From: Clostridiales bacterium UBA929
GTDB lineage: Bacteria > Bacillota > Clostridia > Oscillospirales > UBA929
DNA length: 25,489 nt
Assembly (NCBI GenBank): GCA_002293625.1
Contig: DBDP01000136.1
Location: 551-26,039, forward strand
Reading direction: 5' to 3'
Shown: positions 1 through 7,799 of the stretch, in pieces
Numbering within the stretch: position 1 is the first letter of the stretch
Layout: every line of letters starts with the position of its first letter
Notes under the pieces: model-generated
What the model was told of the DNA's origin: nothing
What the model saw: the letters and a program-made list of their open reading frames with translations, nothing else
Database searches by the model: none
Made by a program: the position numbers and the translations under genes

Positions 1-2652
1 ATCCTCTTTGACCAAGCACTCTGTATCACGGAGGCGTTCCGGCGCGATTACGAGCGGCTTGCGCCGGACGTCCTCGGCGGCGAGACGGGCGTTTCATACG
101 GCGTCACGCTGGAGCGCGACCTCGCGGAGATCACCCGCCTGACGGCTGTATTGAAGCAGCGGAACTGGGATGAAGCAGGAGCGATTATCGAGGACTTCAC
201 CTTTGAAAAGCTAAAACCGTTCCGCGCCGGGGAAGGGGGATTGCCGCCCGAAGCGGAGGCGTTTAAGGCTCTGCGCGACCGCTGGAAGAAAGAAGTCGCG
301 AGGCTGCCAATTAGCGGTACGGAGGAAAAGCACCGGGCGGATACCGCCGCGCTGGTTCCGCTGCTTTCGGGGCTGTGCGAAGCCGTATCCGCGTTCGACG
401 CCGCGCTGACGGCGGAGAAGCTGCGTCTCGCGGCGCTGGACTTTTCCGATATAGAGCGCATGACGCTCCGGCTGCTGCGTGAGAATGGCGGAGCTATTGC
501 GAACAGGCTTTCTTCGCGGTATTGCGAAATCCTTGTTGATGAAGTTCAAGACATCAACCCGCTCCAGGACGCGATCCTTACCGCGCTCAGCCGCGACGGC
601 GGAAACCTCTTTTATGTCGGCGATGCGCGTCAGTCGATCTACCGATTCCAAATGGCCGACCCGTCGATCTTTTTGGAGAAATACGCGCGCTTCCCCGACT
701 ACACCGAAGCGAAGGACGGCGAGCCGTGCCGCGTCAATCTCACGGTCAACTTCCGTTCGGCGCGCCCGATATTGGACGCGGTTAACCGCGTGTTCTCCCG
801 CATTGAGTGCCCGGAAATGGGGGCGTTACAGCCAGGCTCTTTTCTGAGGTCGCTAAATGAGGGCGGTGAATCATCGCCCGTGGAGTGGCTGGCACGGGAC
901 GGCGCTTCGGAAGCGGAGCGGGTAGCGAGACGGCTCCGGGAATTGGTAAGCAGCGGAGACGCCGCGCCGGGGGACTGCGTTATTTTGCTGCGTTCGCCGG
1001 GGAGCCGTTTGACGGAATACAGAGCGGCACTGGAGCGGGAGGGGTTATCCTGCGCGGCGGCTTCGGAAAACGGGTTTTACGAACGCCCGGAGGTTCAGGC
1101 GGTGCTATCCGCTTTGGATGTAATCGACAACGCGAGACTGGACGTATCTTTAATCGCGGTTTTGCGAAGCCCTATGGCGGGTCTGTCTCCCGACGGTTTG
1201 GCGGAGCTGCGTTTGCTTTCGGAGGGACCGCTGTGCGATTGTTTACCGCTTTCAAAAGACAAAAAAGTCATCGCGTTCCGTCGCCGGCTGAAACGCTGGC
1301 GGGCGATGGCGGCCGACCTTCCCCCTTACACGCTGGCGGCGCGCGTGATGGCCGATACGGAGCTTCTTTCAAAGGTGAACGCACCCGACAATCTGCTGAT
1401 GCTGATAGAGATCCTGCGCGGATTCAACGGAGATCTGCGGGATCTGCGCGATTGGGCGGAAAAGACGAAGACGAACGCCGCACAGGCAAAAGAAGCCGTG
1501 CGGATTATGAGCATCCACGCATCCAAAGGGCTGGAGTTCCCCGTCGTCGTTGTGGCGGGGCTGTCCAAACCGCTTAATTTGCAGGATCAACGCGCCCGCT
1601 TGCTGGCGCATCCGCGTTTGGGGCTGGCGCCCAAACGGCGCGACGAGTTCTCCGAATATCCCACTTCGGCGTACCGCGCCGTTCAAGCGGTGACGGACAG
1701 CGAAACCCGCGCCGAGGAACTACGGCTTTTGTATGTCGCTATGACCCGCGCCGAACGGCGTTTGATTCTGTCCGGCGGCTATACGGACGAATCCCGCGAC
1801 CGGATCAGCAGAGGGGACATCATCCTCCGTCCGAACGCCGCCGAGTGGGTTTGGCCGGTAATCCGGGATTCCGTGACACTGACATTAACAAAGAGCGGCG
1901 AACCCATAAAGACGAGCGCAGAAACAGAGCAGGCATCCGAGCCTGCTTTGAAATGGTGTTATCCGTACACCGAAGCCGTCGATACCCCCTCCAAAATGAC
2001 AGCCACCGGCCTCAAAGGGCGTTTCCCGGACGAGCAGACGCACGAGAACGCCGCCGAAGCGCCTGAGCTGCTTACGGCGGAGCGCGTTTCGCAAGTTCGA
2101 AAACCTTGCTTCCTCGATGGTGAGCGCAAGGCAACCCTCACACCGGCGGAGAAGGGAACGGCAATCCATCTGTTTCTGCAATTCTGCGATTTCTCCGCGG
2201 CGGCGAAACATGGCGGCGTGAAGGCGGAGGCGGAGCGTTTGCTGTCAAAAAACCTTCTGACGGCGGAACAGGTAGAATCTCTAGAAACAGAGACGATCCG
2301 GCGGTTTTTCCTGTCTCCTCGGGGAAAGACGCTGCTCGGGGCGAAGGGGCTACGGCGGGAGCAGAAGTTTTCGCTTTTAATAGCGCCCGGCGAAATTCCC
2401 GGCTTGCCCCTGCCGCCCGGCGAAACCGTTCTGCTGCAAGGGGTCATTGACTGTTATTACGAGACGCCGGAGGGGTTTGTGCTGCTCGACTTCAAAACCG
2501 ACCGTATTGCGCCCGGCGAAGAGGAGGAACGGGCGAAACGCTATAAACCGCAGATGGAGGCTTACGCGGCGGCACTTACCGCAATTGAGAAAGCCCCTGT
2601 GCGGGAAAGGGTGTTGGTCTTTCTCGCGACGGGGCGGGAGGTGTGTGTATAG
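1..2652 (+). CDS. addA: ATP-dependent helicase/nuclease subunit A (AddA), C-terminal part
   Basis: This is the helicase-nuclease subunit of the AddAB complex, which processes double-strand DNA breaks for RecA-dependent repair. The frame is open from base 1, so the gene starts upstream; about 883 codons of a protein usually near 1,200 residues are visible, and Walker A lies outside the window. Superfamily 1 helicase motifs follow in order: LVDEVQD (Walker B, about nt 532-552), GDARQSIYRF (about 619-648), VNFRSARPIL, IMSIHASKGLEFPVVV (about 1505-1550) and LYVAMTRAERR (about 1730-1760). A RecB-type nuclease domain closes the protein: GVIDCYY, then LLDFKTDR (D codon at 2488) and QMEAYAAAL. Together these identify AddA rather than PcrA or UvrD, which lack the nuclease domain. 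The gene converges on the minus-strand methyltransferase with only 13 bases between the stop codons. An addB gene would be expected just upstream but cannot be seen. Confidence 0.95.
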   Translation: MLFDQALCITEAFRRDYERLAPDVLGGETGVSYGVTLERDLAEITRLTAVLKQRNWDEAGAIIEDFTFEKLKPFRAGEGGLPPEAEAFKALRDRWKKEVARLPISGTEEKHRADTAALVPLLSGLCEAVSAFDAALTAEKLRLAALDFSDIERMTLRLLRENGGAIANRLSSRYCEILVDEVQDINPLQDAILTALSRDGGNLFYVGDARQSIYRFQMADPSIFLEKYARFPDYTEAKDGEPCRVNLTVNFRSARPILDAVNRVFSRIECPEMGALQPGSFLRSLNEGGESSPVEWLARDGASEAERVARRLRELVSSGDAAPGDCVILLRSPGSRLTEYRAALEREGLSCAAASENGFYERPEVQAVLSALDVIDNARLDVSLIAVLRSPMAGLSPDGLAELRLLSEGPLCDCLPLSKDKKVIAFRRRLKRWRAMAADLPPYTLAARVMADTELLSKVNAPDNLLMLIEILRGFNGDLRDLRDWAEKTKTNAAQAKEAVRIMSIHASKGLEFPVVVVAGLSKPLNLQDQRARLLAHPRLGLAPKRRDEFSEYPTSAYRAVQAVTDSETRAEELRLLYVAMTRAERRLILSGGYTDESRDRISRGDIILRPNAAEWVWPVIRDSVTLTLTKSGEPIKTSAETEQASEPALKWCYPYTEAVDTPSKMTATGLKGRFPDEQTHENAAEAPELLTAERVSQVRKPCFLDGERKATLTPAEKGTAIHLFLQFCDFSAAAKHGGVKAEAERLLSKNLLTAEQVESLETETIRRFFLSPRGKTLLGAKGLRREQKFSLLIAPGEIPGLPLPPGETVLLQGVIDCYYETPEGFVLLDFKTDRIAPGEEEERAKRYKPQMEAYAAALTAIEKAPVRERVLVFLATGREVCV

Positions 2653-2670
2653 GGGGTGATCGTCCCTACA
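2653..2670. repeat. End of a dispersed GTAGGG-type repeat between convergent genes
   Basis: The short gap between addA and the methyltransferase contains, read on the minus strand, GTAGGGACGATCACCCCC. Its GTAGGG end resembles the ends of the longer repeats at 16142-16281 and 18628-18709. The TAG inside this end is the methyltransferase stop codon, so the repeat end may define that protein's C-terminus. Only a single end is visible. Confidence 0.4.
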
Positions 2671-3379
2671 GGTAGATTTTTTCGCTGTAGACATACGTTA
2701 CCGTTTCAACGCGCAATACGCCCCCGACGCTTTCCCGATTGAAGGTATCCTCCGCTTCCGCGATGTGCGCCGCGTAGGCGGGATCGGACGGCAGCGGGTC
2801 GTGGGAATGCGACGTTCTGTAGGTCAGCCAGCTTTCGCGGGTGTAGGTGATGGGGTTGGGGAAATCCCGCACCGTGGGAGAGGAAAAAAACGCTTCCGTC
2901 GCAAGCCCGCGGTGCGAAACGCTGCTTCCGCCCGGCGTGTTGTTGTACACGGCGATCACGAGAGCGCCGGGGTTGCCGATCCTGCGGCACTCCGCGCGGA
3001 AAGCCGCAGGGTCAAACCAGTGCAACGCCTGCGCGCAGAGTACCGCGTCGGCAGAGCCGTCCGGAAGACCGGTGGCTTCCGCCGTCCCGGATAATATTTG
3101 CGCGTTTGGGTAGGGCGCGAGCGTCGCGGTGAGCTGTTCCCGCATGTCGGCGTTCGGCTCGACCGCGAACACGGGGGAGCCGCGCTTCGCGAGAAGCACG
3201 GTCAGTTTTCCCGTACCCGCGCCGATGTCGGCGAGGACGGCGTTATCCGGCAGGAGCGAGAAGATATACGCAACCGCCTCGCCGGGATAGCTTGGGCGCG
3301 CCGAAGCGTACGCACGCGCCTTGCCGGTGAATATCTCCGTGTTTGTTTTCTCTTCCGTGTGGCGCAGTCGCTTAATCAT
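2666..3379 (-). CDS. Class I SAM-dependent methyltransferase
   Basis: A 237-residue predicted cytoplasmic methyltransferase of unknown substrate. Motif I, the SAM-binding loop, is DIGAGTGK at residues 51-58. It is followed by an acidic ribose-binding position in FAVEPNADM (71-79) and a motif IV-like stretch, DAVLCAQALHWFDP (111-124), typical of the Methyltransf_11/25 families. Nothing identifies the substrate. The ATG overlaps the stop codon of the upstream citrate-synthase-like gene as ATGA (3376-3379), and no strong ribosome binding site precedes it, so translation is probably coupled. The stop codon lies in a dispersed repeat end. Members of this broad family act on small molecules, lipids or quinones, and I would not guess between these. 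Confidence 0.85.
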   Translation of the reverse strand: MIKRLRHTEEKTNTEIFTGKARAYASARPSYPGEAVAYIFSLLPDNAVLADIGAGTGKLTVLLAKRGSPVFAVEPNADMREQLTATLAPYPNAQILSGTAEATGLPDGSADAVLCAQALHWFDPAAFRAECRRIGNPGALVIAVYNNTPGGSSVSHRGLATEAFFSSPTVRDFPNPITYTRESWLTYRTSHSHDPLPSDPAYAAHIAEAEDTFNRESVGGVLRVETVTYVYSEKIYL

Positions 3380-4761
3380 GATGAAAATCGCCCGGGAGCG
3401 AGCCTCTCAACAACGGCGACGAGTTCTTCGTCGCTGATGGAGGTCTGCCTGCCCGCATCGTATTCGGCGGTAACCCAGTTCAGGACGCTCGCGACCAGCG
3501 CGTCTTTCTTGTCGATTTTTTCAGACAGTTTGAAGAACGTGTTGATCCAGTACGCCACGCCCGCGGCACCCGACACGTTGCTGACGGCCACCGCGACAGG
3601 GCGGTTCAACAGTTTGTCGGTGTCAAAAATGTTGTAAATTTCTTCGTCTTTCAGTAACCCGTCGGCATGGATACCGGCTTTGGTGACGTTAAAGTTCCTG
3701 CCTACAAAAGGCGTCATGGGCGGGATCCTGTAACCCAGCTCACGCTCATAATACCCGGCGATTTCGGTAATCACTCTGGGATCCATGCCGTCCATGCCGC
3801 CGCGCAGCGACGCGTACTCAAACACCATCGCCTCCAGCGGTACGTTGCCGGTTCGTTCGCCGATGCCGAGCAGAGAACAGTTGACCGCCGAGGCTCCGTG
3901 CAGCCACGCGACCGAAGCGTTAGCGACCGCTTTATAGAAATCGTTGTGCCCGTGCCATTCCAGCAGCTCGGAGGGAACCCCGGCGTGGTGCTGCAACGCG
4001 TAAACAAGCCTCGCGACGTTGCGGGGTAAAGAGGTTCCCGCGTAAGGCAGGCCGTAACCCATCGTGTCGCACGCGCGAATCTTTACGGGGATCTTCGCCT
4101 GTTCGGAGATCTTGATCAGCTCATGCACAAACGGCACGACAAAGCCGTAGAAATCGGCTCTGGTGATGTCCTCAAGGTGGCAGCGCGGGCGGATGCCCAC
4201 GTCCAGCGCGTCGGATACGACGGAGAGGTATTGATCCATCGCCTGCTTTCTGGTTTTCCCCAGCTTGTTGAAGATATGGTAATCCGAGCAGCTCACCAAG
4301 ATGCCGGTTTCTTTGATGCCCATGTCTTTGACCAGCTCGAAATCCTTTTTCACCGCGCGGATCCACGTTGTGACCTCGGGGAACTCGTAACCGAGCGCCA
4401 TGCACTCCTCCACAGCTTTCCTGTCCGCCGCGCTGTACGGGAAGAACTCGGTTTGCCGGATTTTTCCGTTCGGTCCTCCCAGCTTGTGCAGGAGCTTAAA
4501 CAGATAGATCATCTGCTTCGCCGTATACGGCGCGCGCGACTGCTGACCGTCGCGGAAGGTGGTGTCGGTGATGTAGATTTCCTTTGGCATGTTATACGGC
4601 ACGCGGGGATAGTCGAAGGTGGACTTGGGCACCTCGTCATAGGAAAACTGATCACGAAACAAGTTCGGTTCCGCTACGTCGTCCAGCGGTGGAACGTGGT
4701 ATTCGGGCATCACGGCTTCCAGAAGGTTGGTTTTTTCGTTTAGCTTAAACTTCGTTTTCAT
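3376..4761 (-). CDS. HMGL-family acyltransferase, probably Re-citrate synthase
   Basis: A 461-residue aldol-type acetyl-CoA condensing enzyme of the isopropylmalate/homocitrate synthase superfamily. The catalytic loop TDTTFRDGQQS lies at residues 65-75 and the metal-binding HGHND at 270-274. CSLLGIGERTGNVPLE (295-310) and a KAGIHADG element (361-368) follow. The sequence resembles the group that includes the Re-citrate synthase of Clostridium kluyveri (oxaloacetate plus acetyl-CoA to citrate), often annotated as 2-isopropylmalate synthase. It lacks the long C-terminal regulatory LeuA domain, and no leu genes are nearby. An oxaloacetate decarboxylase operon in the same window fits oxaloacetate metabolism but does not prove it. 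I chose the ATG at 4761 because AAAGGAG precedes it by a good spacing. A longer in-frame version to 4863 has an unconserved-looking N-terminus and would run through the plus-strand promoter at 4811-4839. Confidence 0.75.
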   Translation of the reverse strand: MKTKFKLNEKTNLLEAVMPEYHVPPLDDVAEPNLFRDQFSYDEVPKSTFDYPRVPYNMPKEIYITDTTFRDGQQSRAPYTAKQMIYLFKLLHKLGGPNGKIRQTEFFPYSAADRKAVEECMALGYEFPEVTTWIRAVKKDFELVKDMGIKETGILVSCSDYHIFNKLGKTRKQAMDQYLSVVSDALDVGIRPRCHLEDITRADFYGFVVPFVHELIKISEQAKIPVKIRACDTMGYGLPYAGTSLPRNVARLVYALQHHAGVPSELLEWHGHNDFYKAVANASVAWLHGASAVNCSLLGIGERTGNVPLEAMVFEYASLRGGMDGMDPRVITEIAGYYERELGYRIPPMTPFVGRNFNVTKAGIHADGLLKDEEIYNIFDTDKLLNRPVAVAVSNVSGAAGVAYWINTFFKLSEKIDKKDALVASVLNWVTAEYDAGRQTSISDEELVAVVERLAPGRFSS

Positions 4762-4794
4762 CTCATTCTCCTTTCTTGTGTTTATAAGCGAAAA

Positions 4795-4807
4795 ATACGA
4801 TCCGTAT
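4795..4807. promoter_or_regulatory. Small inverted repeat upstream of the citrate-synthase-like gene
   Basis: ATACG-ATC-CGTAT is a perfect 5-base inverted repeat with a 3-base centre. It lies 34 bases upstream of the minus-strand start codon at 4761 and just outside the -35 box of the plus-strand promoter at 4811. A regulator operator is possible, but the repeat is short and could be chance. Confidence 0.2.
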
Positions 4808-4810
4808 CGG

Positions 4811-4839
4811 TTGACACAGGGGAAAAGGTATGGTAAAGT
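4811..4839 (+). promoter_or_regulatory. Strong sigma-A-type promoter firing towards the small-peptide gene
   Basis: TTGACA (4811-4816), a 17-base spacer and TAAAGT (4834-4839), with an extended -10 TGG immediately before the -10 box. The predicted start is near 4846. No plus-strand coding gene follows. The transcript would run into the hairpin at 4890-4932, which is followed by CTTTTATA, giving an RNA of about 90-95 bases. Confidence 0.6.
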
Positions 4840-4845
4840 AAGAGC

Positions 4846-4940
4846 AGAGGGGCGGCAACTCAACGGTCTTCGCCTCAGGAAATTGGTATCAAAGTAACCG
4901 CCGTCCGTTGGCTCGGGGAGGCGGTTACTTTGCTTTTATA
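4846..4940 (+). ncRNA. Candidate antisense RNA (type I antitoxin-like)
   Basis: This is the RNA predicted from the promoter at 4811-4839 and the terminator-like hairpin at 4890-4932 with its U-rich tail. It carries no convincing reading frame. It is antisense to the last codons, stop codon and 3' hairpin of the minus-strand 24-residue peptide gene, overlapping that mRNA by about 50 bases. Convergent RNAs overlapping at their 3' ends are the arrangement of TxpA/RatA and of Fst-type par loci. The role is inferred from architecture only. Confidence 0.45.
4890..4940. terminator. Shared hairpin terminator between the small peptide gene and the antisense RNA
   Basis: CAAAGTAACCGCC (4890-4902) pairs perfectly with GGCGGTTACTTTG (4920-4932) around a 17-base loop. 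On the plus strand it is followed by CTTTTATA, a plausible intrinsic terminator tail. On the minus strand the sequence after the stem is less U-rich, so termination there is less certain. The right arm contains the stop codon of the peptide gene (4925-4927). A homologous 43-base hairpin lies at 10118-10160. Confidence 0.65.
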
Positions 4941-4999
4941 ACGCGGATGAGTGACGTCAAGGCTTGCAAAAGTTTTCTGACCTCGACTATGTACTGCAT
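4925..4999 (-). CDS. 24-residue cationic amphipathic peptide (type I toxin-like)
   Basis: A tiny reading frame with a near-perfect Shine-Dalgarno sequence, GGAGGTGAT, 7 bases before the ATG at 4999. The peptide begins MQYIVEVRKLL and ends LIRVIKAK, with one acidic and five basic residues spaced among Leu, Ile and Val. It would form an amphipathic helix that could sit in a membrane. The unit has its own promoter (5058-5086) and 3' hairpin, an SD-sequestering 5' structure and an opposing promoter giving an antisense RNA. This matches type I toxins such as Fst, TxpA or the holin-like toxin families in size, charge and layout, but I see no decisive sequence match to a named family. Alternatives are a quorum-type peptide or a leader peptide. 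Confidence 0.6.
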   Translation of the reverse strand: MQYIVEVRKLLQALTSLIRVIKAK

Positions 5000-5001
5000 C
5001 G

Positions 5002-5023
5002 CATCACCTCCCCCCGGGGGAGG
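5002..5023 (-). promoter_or_regulatory. Shine-Dalgarno sequestering hairpin of the small peptide mRNA
   Basis: Plus-strand bases 5007-5023 are nearly palindromic. On the minus-strand RNA, CCTCCC upstream can pair with GGGAGG of the ribosome binding site across a short C/G loop. The purine-rich core GGAGG would then be inaccessible. Upstream anti-SD pairing is a known way of holding type I toxin mRNAs silent. The pairing is visible in the sequence; the regulatory role is inferred. Confidence 0.5.
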
Positions 5024-5057
5024 ACAAAGACCGCCGACACACCGCCCATGCACCGAC

Positions 5058-5086
5058 AGCGTACCATAATGTTTGCCATGTGTCAA
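5058..5086 (-). promoter_or_regulatory. Promoter of the small peptide gene
   Basis: Read on the minus strand: TTGACA (5081-5086), a 17-base spacer and TACGCT (5058-5063), with an extended -10 TGG. The -10 hexamer is weak but the -35 is perfect. The predicted start near 5051 leaves a leader of about 50 bases before the ATG at 4999. Confidence 0.5.
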
Positions 5087-5151
5087 GAAAAGCCGTTGGT
5101 GACGTTGCCCAAATCGTTCCGTAATAAACGCAGAAATACAAACTTTTTCTA

Positions 5152-5180
5152 TAGCAATCCCGGCGGTTCTGTATTATAAT
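5152..5180 (+). promoter_or_regulatory. Probable promoter of the kinase-ABC operon
   Basis: A perfect TATAAT at 5175-5180 lies about 85 bases upstream of the kinase start codon. The hexamer 17 bases upstream, TAGCAA, is a poor -35 box, so an activator may be needed. The start would fall near 5187, upstream of the leader hairpin at 5204-5220. Confidence 0.45.
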
Positions 5181-5203
5181 AAGAGAACACCCAAAAACCA
5201 GCT

Positions 5204-5220
5204 GCCCGCCGCAGGCGGGC
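5204..5220 (+). promoter_or_regulatory. GC-rich hairpin in the kinase operon leader
   Basis: GCCCGCC-GCA-GGCGGGC is a perfect 7-base stem with a 3-base loop between the TATAAT box and the ribosome binding site (GGAAGG, 5251-5256). It has no U-run after it, so it is not a simple terminator. It may stabilise the mRNA or be incidental. Confidence 0.3.
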
Positions 5221-5264
5221 GGGGCGGAACGTTTACGGAATAGATTAGAAGGAAGGGCAGGGTC

Positions 5265-7799
5265 ATGATGAAAATATCCGGAGTTGTAAAGAGGCACAGG
5301 ACGTTATTTGCGCAGATACTGTTTACTGTTCTGGCGTTCGTCGTCATGGCCGTATTGAGCTACACGTTTATGAGTGTCATAGCGCGCGGGAGCTTGGTGC
5401 GTCACGCGAACAGTGTGCTGGATTCCACGGAGGATCGGATTACGGATACCCTGACGGAGTTTGAGACGACGCTGGACGTTTTCACCGAGGATGCGCGGCA
5501 GAGGGTTCTGCGGGGCGACAGCGCCGAGATGATCAGAACATATATCGAGGAGATATCGCGGTACTCGTTTATTGACGGCAAGCAAATGTGCGGTATCCAA
5601 GAGTTTTTCGGGTACTTTGAAACCCTTCCCGGCGGACCGGTTTTCGTTCACAGCAGTTCTTGGAAACCGCCGGAAGGTTATCAGCCCGAACGGCAGACAT
5701 GGTATCGGAAAGCGATTGAGGCGGACGGCGGCATGACCGAAACCATACCCGTCGTCACCGGAACGGGCGAGACGCCGTATACATACGCGAAATGCATCTT
5801 CGACGAAAACGGCGGCAGGCTCGGCGTCGTCTGCCTGACGGTTAAAATCGACCTTATGGGGCAAAACATTGTGGACACGGCTTTGTATCAGGGTGGTTAC
5901 GGGATGCTGATCAACCAAGACGGGCAGGTGCTCTTCCACCCGAACGAGGCGTTCAAGGGCATTGATATCCACAACCACGATATTCCCATTTATGTGTTCG
6001 CCGAGGAGATCGTCAACGGCGGAAATATCGTTGAGCAGCCCATGATTTCCTATAAAGAAGAGCCGTCCGTCGTCTTTTTCCGCTCGCTGAAAAACGGCTG
6101 GCGGCTCGGTCTTGTAACGCCGGAGGAGCAGTATTACCAAGGCTTATCCAGCATCGGTGCGTTTCTTTGGGCGCTTGCGGCGATACTCGCGGCGGTGTTA
6201 ATCGGCATCCTGATCCGGCTGGACGCGGCAAAAGTCAAGTCGAGCGAGGAGAGCAGGCAAAAGAGCATGTTCCTCGCGAATATGAGCCACGAGATCCGAA
6301 CGCCGATCAACGCGATCGTCGGTATGACCGCTATCGGGCGCGTAGCCGGTACGACGGAGCGCAAGGATTACTGCTTCGCGAAGATTGACGACGCGTCGCG
6401 CCATCTGCTGGGTGTCATCAACGATATTTTGGATATCTCTAAAATCGAGGCGAAAAGAATTGAGCTTTCCCCCGACGATTTTAACTTTGAAAAAATGCTA
6501 CAGCAGGTGGTGAACGTCGTCAACTACCGCGCTGAGGAGAAGAACCAAAAACTGACGGTGTATATCGACAAACGCATTCCGAACATCCTTTACGCCGACG
6601 ATAAGAGACTCGCGCAAACCATCACGAACCTTTTGAGCAATGCGGTGAAATTTACGCCGGATAACGGCGAGATCAGCCTGAAAACGCGTTTGTTGAGCGA
6701 GAAAGACGGCGTTTACTCCATTCAAATACAAGTGTCCGACAACGGCATCGGCATCAGTAAAGAGCAGCAGGCGAAGCTGTTCCAATCTTTTTCGCAGGCG
6801 GAATCCACCACGTCGCGTAAATACGGCGGCACGGGGTTGGGACTTTCGATCGCCAAAAGCATCGTGGAGCTGATGGGCGGAAAAATCACGGTGGAATCCG
6901 AGCTTGGGAAGGGCGCGACGTTTACGTTTGCCGTGAGCGCGAAGCGCGGCGACGATACGAAGTACGGATTCGCGGATTACGGAATAAACTGGGGCAATAT
7001 CCGCATACTGACGGTGGACGACGATCGCGACATACTGGAATATTTCCATGAGATCGTGAACGGTCTGGGCGCGAAATGCGAAGTTGCGGCGGACGCCGGA
7101 GAAGCGCTGCATATGGTGGACGAAAACGGCGCGTACAATATTTACTTCGTGGATTTGAAAATGCCCGGCGTTGACGGTATCGCCCTGACAAAGGAAATCC
7201 GGGCGCGGGAAGAGGAGAACGGAAACTCCATCGTCATCATGATCTCCTCCGCCGATTTAAGCGCGGTGGAGGACGAAGCGAGAAAAGCGGGCGTTGACCG
7301 CTTCCTGCTCAAGCCTCTCTTCCCCTCCGCGATCGTTGACGTTATCAACGAGTGTATCGGCATCGCGAATGAAAAAGAGAAGGAACAAAAGCCGGATATA
7401 ACCAATATTTTCGCCGGGCGTCAGGTGCTGTTCGCCGAGGATATGGCAATCAACCGCGAGATCGTTATCACCCTTCTTGAGCCGACGGGGGTGCGGATAG
7501 ACTGCGCGGAAAACGGGATGGAAGCCGTTCAGATGATTATCCGGGAGCCGGATAAGTACGATTTGGTGTTTATGGACGTGCAGATGCCGGAGGTGGACGG
7601 CTACGAGGCCACCCGGCAGATCCGCTCGCTGGATATACCGCGCGCGAAGGACATCCCCATTGTCGCCATGACGGCCAACGTATTCAAGGAGGACGTGGAG
7701 AGGTGCCTCGCGGCGGGGATGAACGGGCATCTCGGAAAGCCGCTGGATATGGATGATTTAATCCGTGTGATGATGCAATACTTGGGGGGAAAAGCGTGA
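5265..7799 (+). CDS. Membrane hybrid sensor histidine kinase with two receiver domains
   Basis: An 844-residue hybrid kinase. TM1 is at about residues 16-38 and an extracytoplasmic, Cache-like sensor lies at about 40-290 (YPERQTWYRKA-type and GYGMLINQDGQVLFHP stretches). TM2 is at about 297-318. The HisKA box FLANMSHEIRTPINAIVGM has phospho-acceptor His342. The ATPase domain has N-box NLLSNAVKFTPDNG (455-468), SDNGIGIS (491-498) and GGTGLGLSIAKSIV. Receiver 1 (about 579-697) has the phospho-Asp D630 and Lys683. Receiver 2 (about 718-840) has D771 in FMDVQMPEVDG and Lys825. There is no DNA-binding output domain and no HPt domain, so the phosphorelay partner is elsewhere or output is by protein interaction. 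The start follows GGAAGG with 8-base spacing; the tandem ATGATG leaves the first Met uncertain. The stop overlaps the ABC ATPase start as GTGA. Confidence 0.93.
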   Translation: MMKISGVVKRHRTLFAQILFTVLAFVVMAVLSYTFMSVIARGSLVRHANSVLDSTEDRITDTLTEFETTLDVFTEDARQRVLRGDSAEMIRTYIEEISRYSFIDGKQMCGIQEFFGYFETLPGGPVFVHSSSWKPPEGYQPERQTWYRKAIEADGGMTETIPVVTGTGETPYTYAKCIFDENGGRLGVVCLTVKIDLMGQNIVDTALYQGGYGMLINQDGQVLFHPNEAFKGIDIHNHDIPIYVFAEEIVNGGNIVEQPMISYKEEPSVVFFRSLKNGWRLGLVTPEEQYYQGLSSIGAFLWALAAILAAVLIGILIRLDAAKVKSSEESRQKSMFLANMSHEIRTPINAIVGMTAIGRVAGTTERKDYCFAKIDDASRHLLGVINDILDISKIEAKRIELSPDDFNFEKMLQQVVNVVNYRAEEKNQKLTVYIDKRIPNILYADDKRLAQTITNLLSNAVKFTPDNGEISLKTRLLSEKDGVYSIQIQVSDNGIGISKEQQAKLFQSFSQAESTTSRKYGGTGLGLSIAKSIVELMGGKITVESELGKGATFTFAVSAKRGDDTKYGFADYGINWGNIRILTVDDDRDILEYFHEIVNGLGAKCEVAADAGEALHMVDENGAYNIYFVDLKMPGVDGIALTKEIRAREEENGNSIVIMISSADLSAVEDEARKAGVDRFLLKPLFPSAIVDVINECIGIANEKEKEQKPDITNIFAGRQVLFAEDMAINREIVITLLEPTGVRIDCAENGMEAVQMIIREPDKYDLVFMDVQMPEVDGYEATRQIRSLDIPRAKDIPIVAMTANVFKEDVERCLAAGMNGHLGKPLDMDDLIRVMMQYLGGKA

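Noticed and set aside
885..1577. 230-residue Gly/Arg-rich plus-strand frame within addA
   Set aside because: It is out of frame with the helicase motifs and has the low-complexity composition of a GC shadow frame.
4762..4863. N-terminal extension of the citrate-synthase-like gene to 4863
   Set aside because: The extra 34 residues do not look conserved, the internal ATG at 4761 has a strong ribosome binding site, and the extension would cover the plus-strand promoter.
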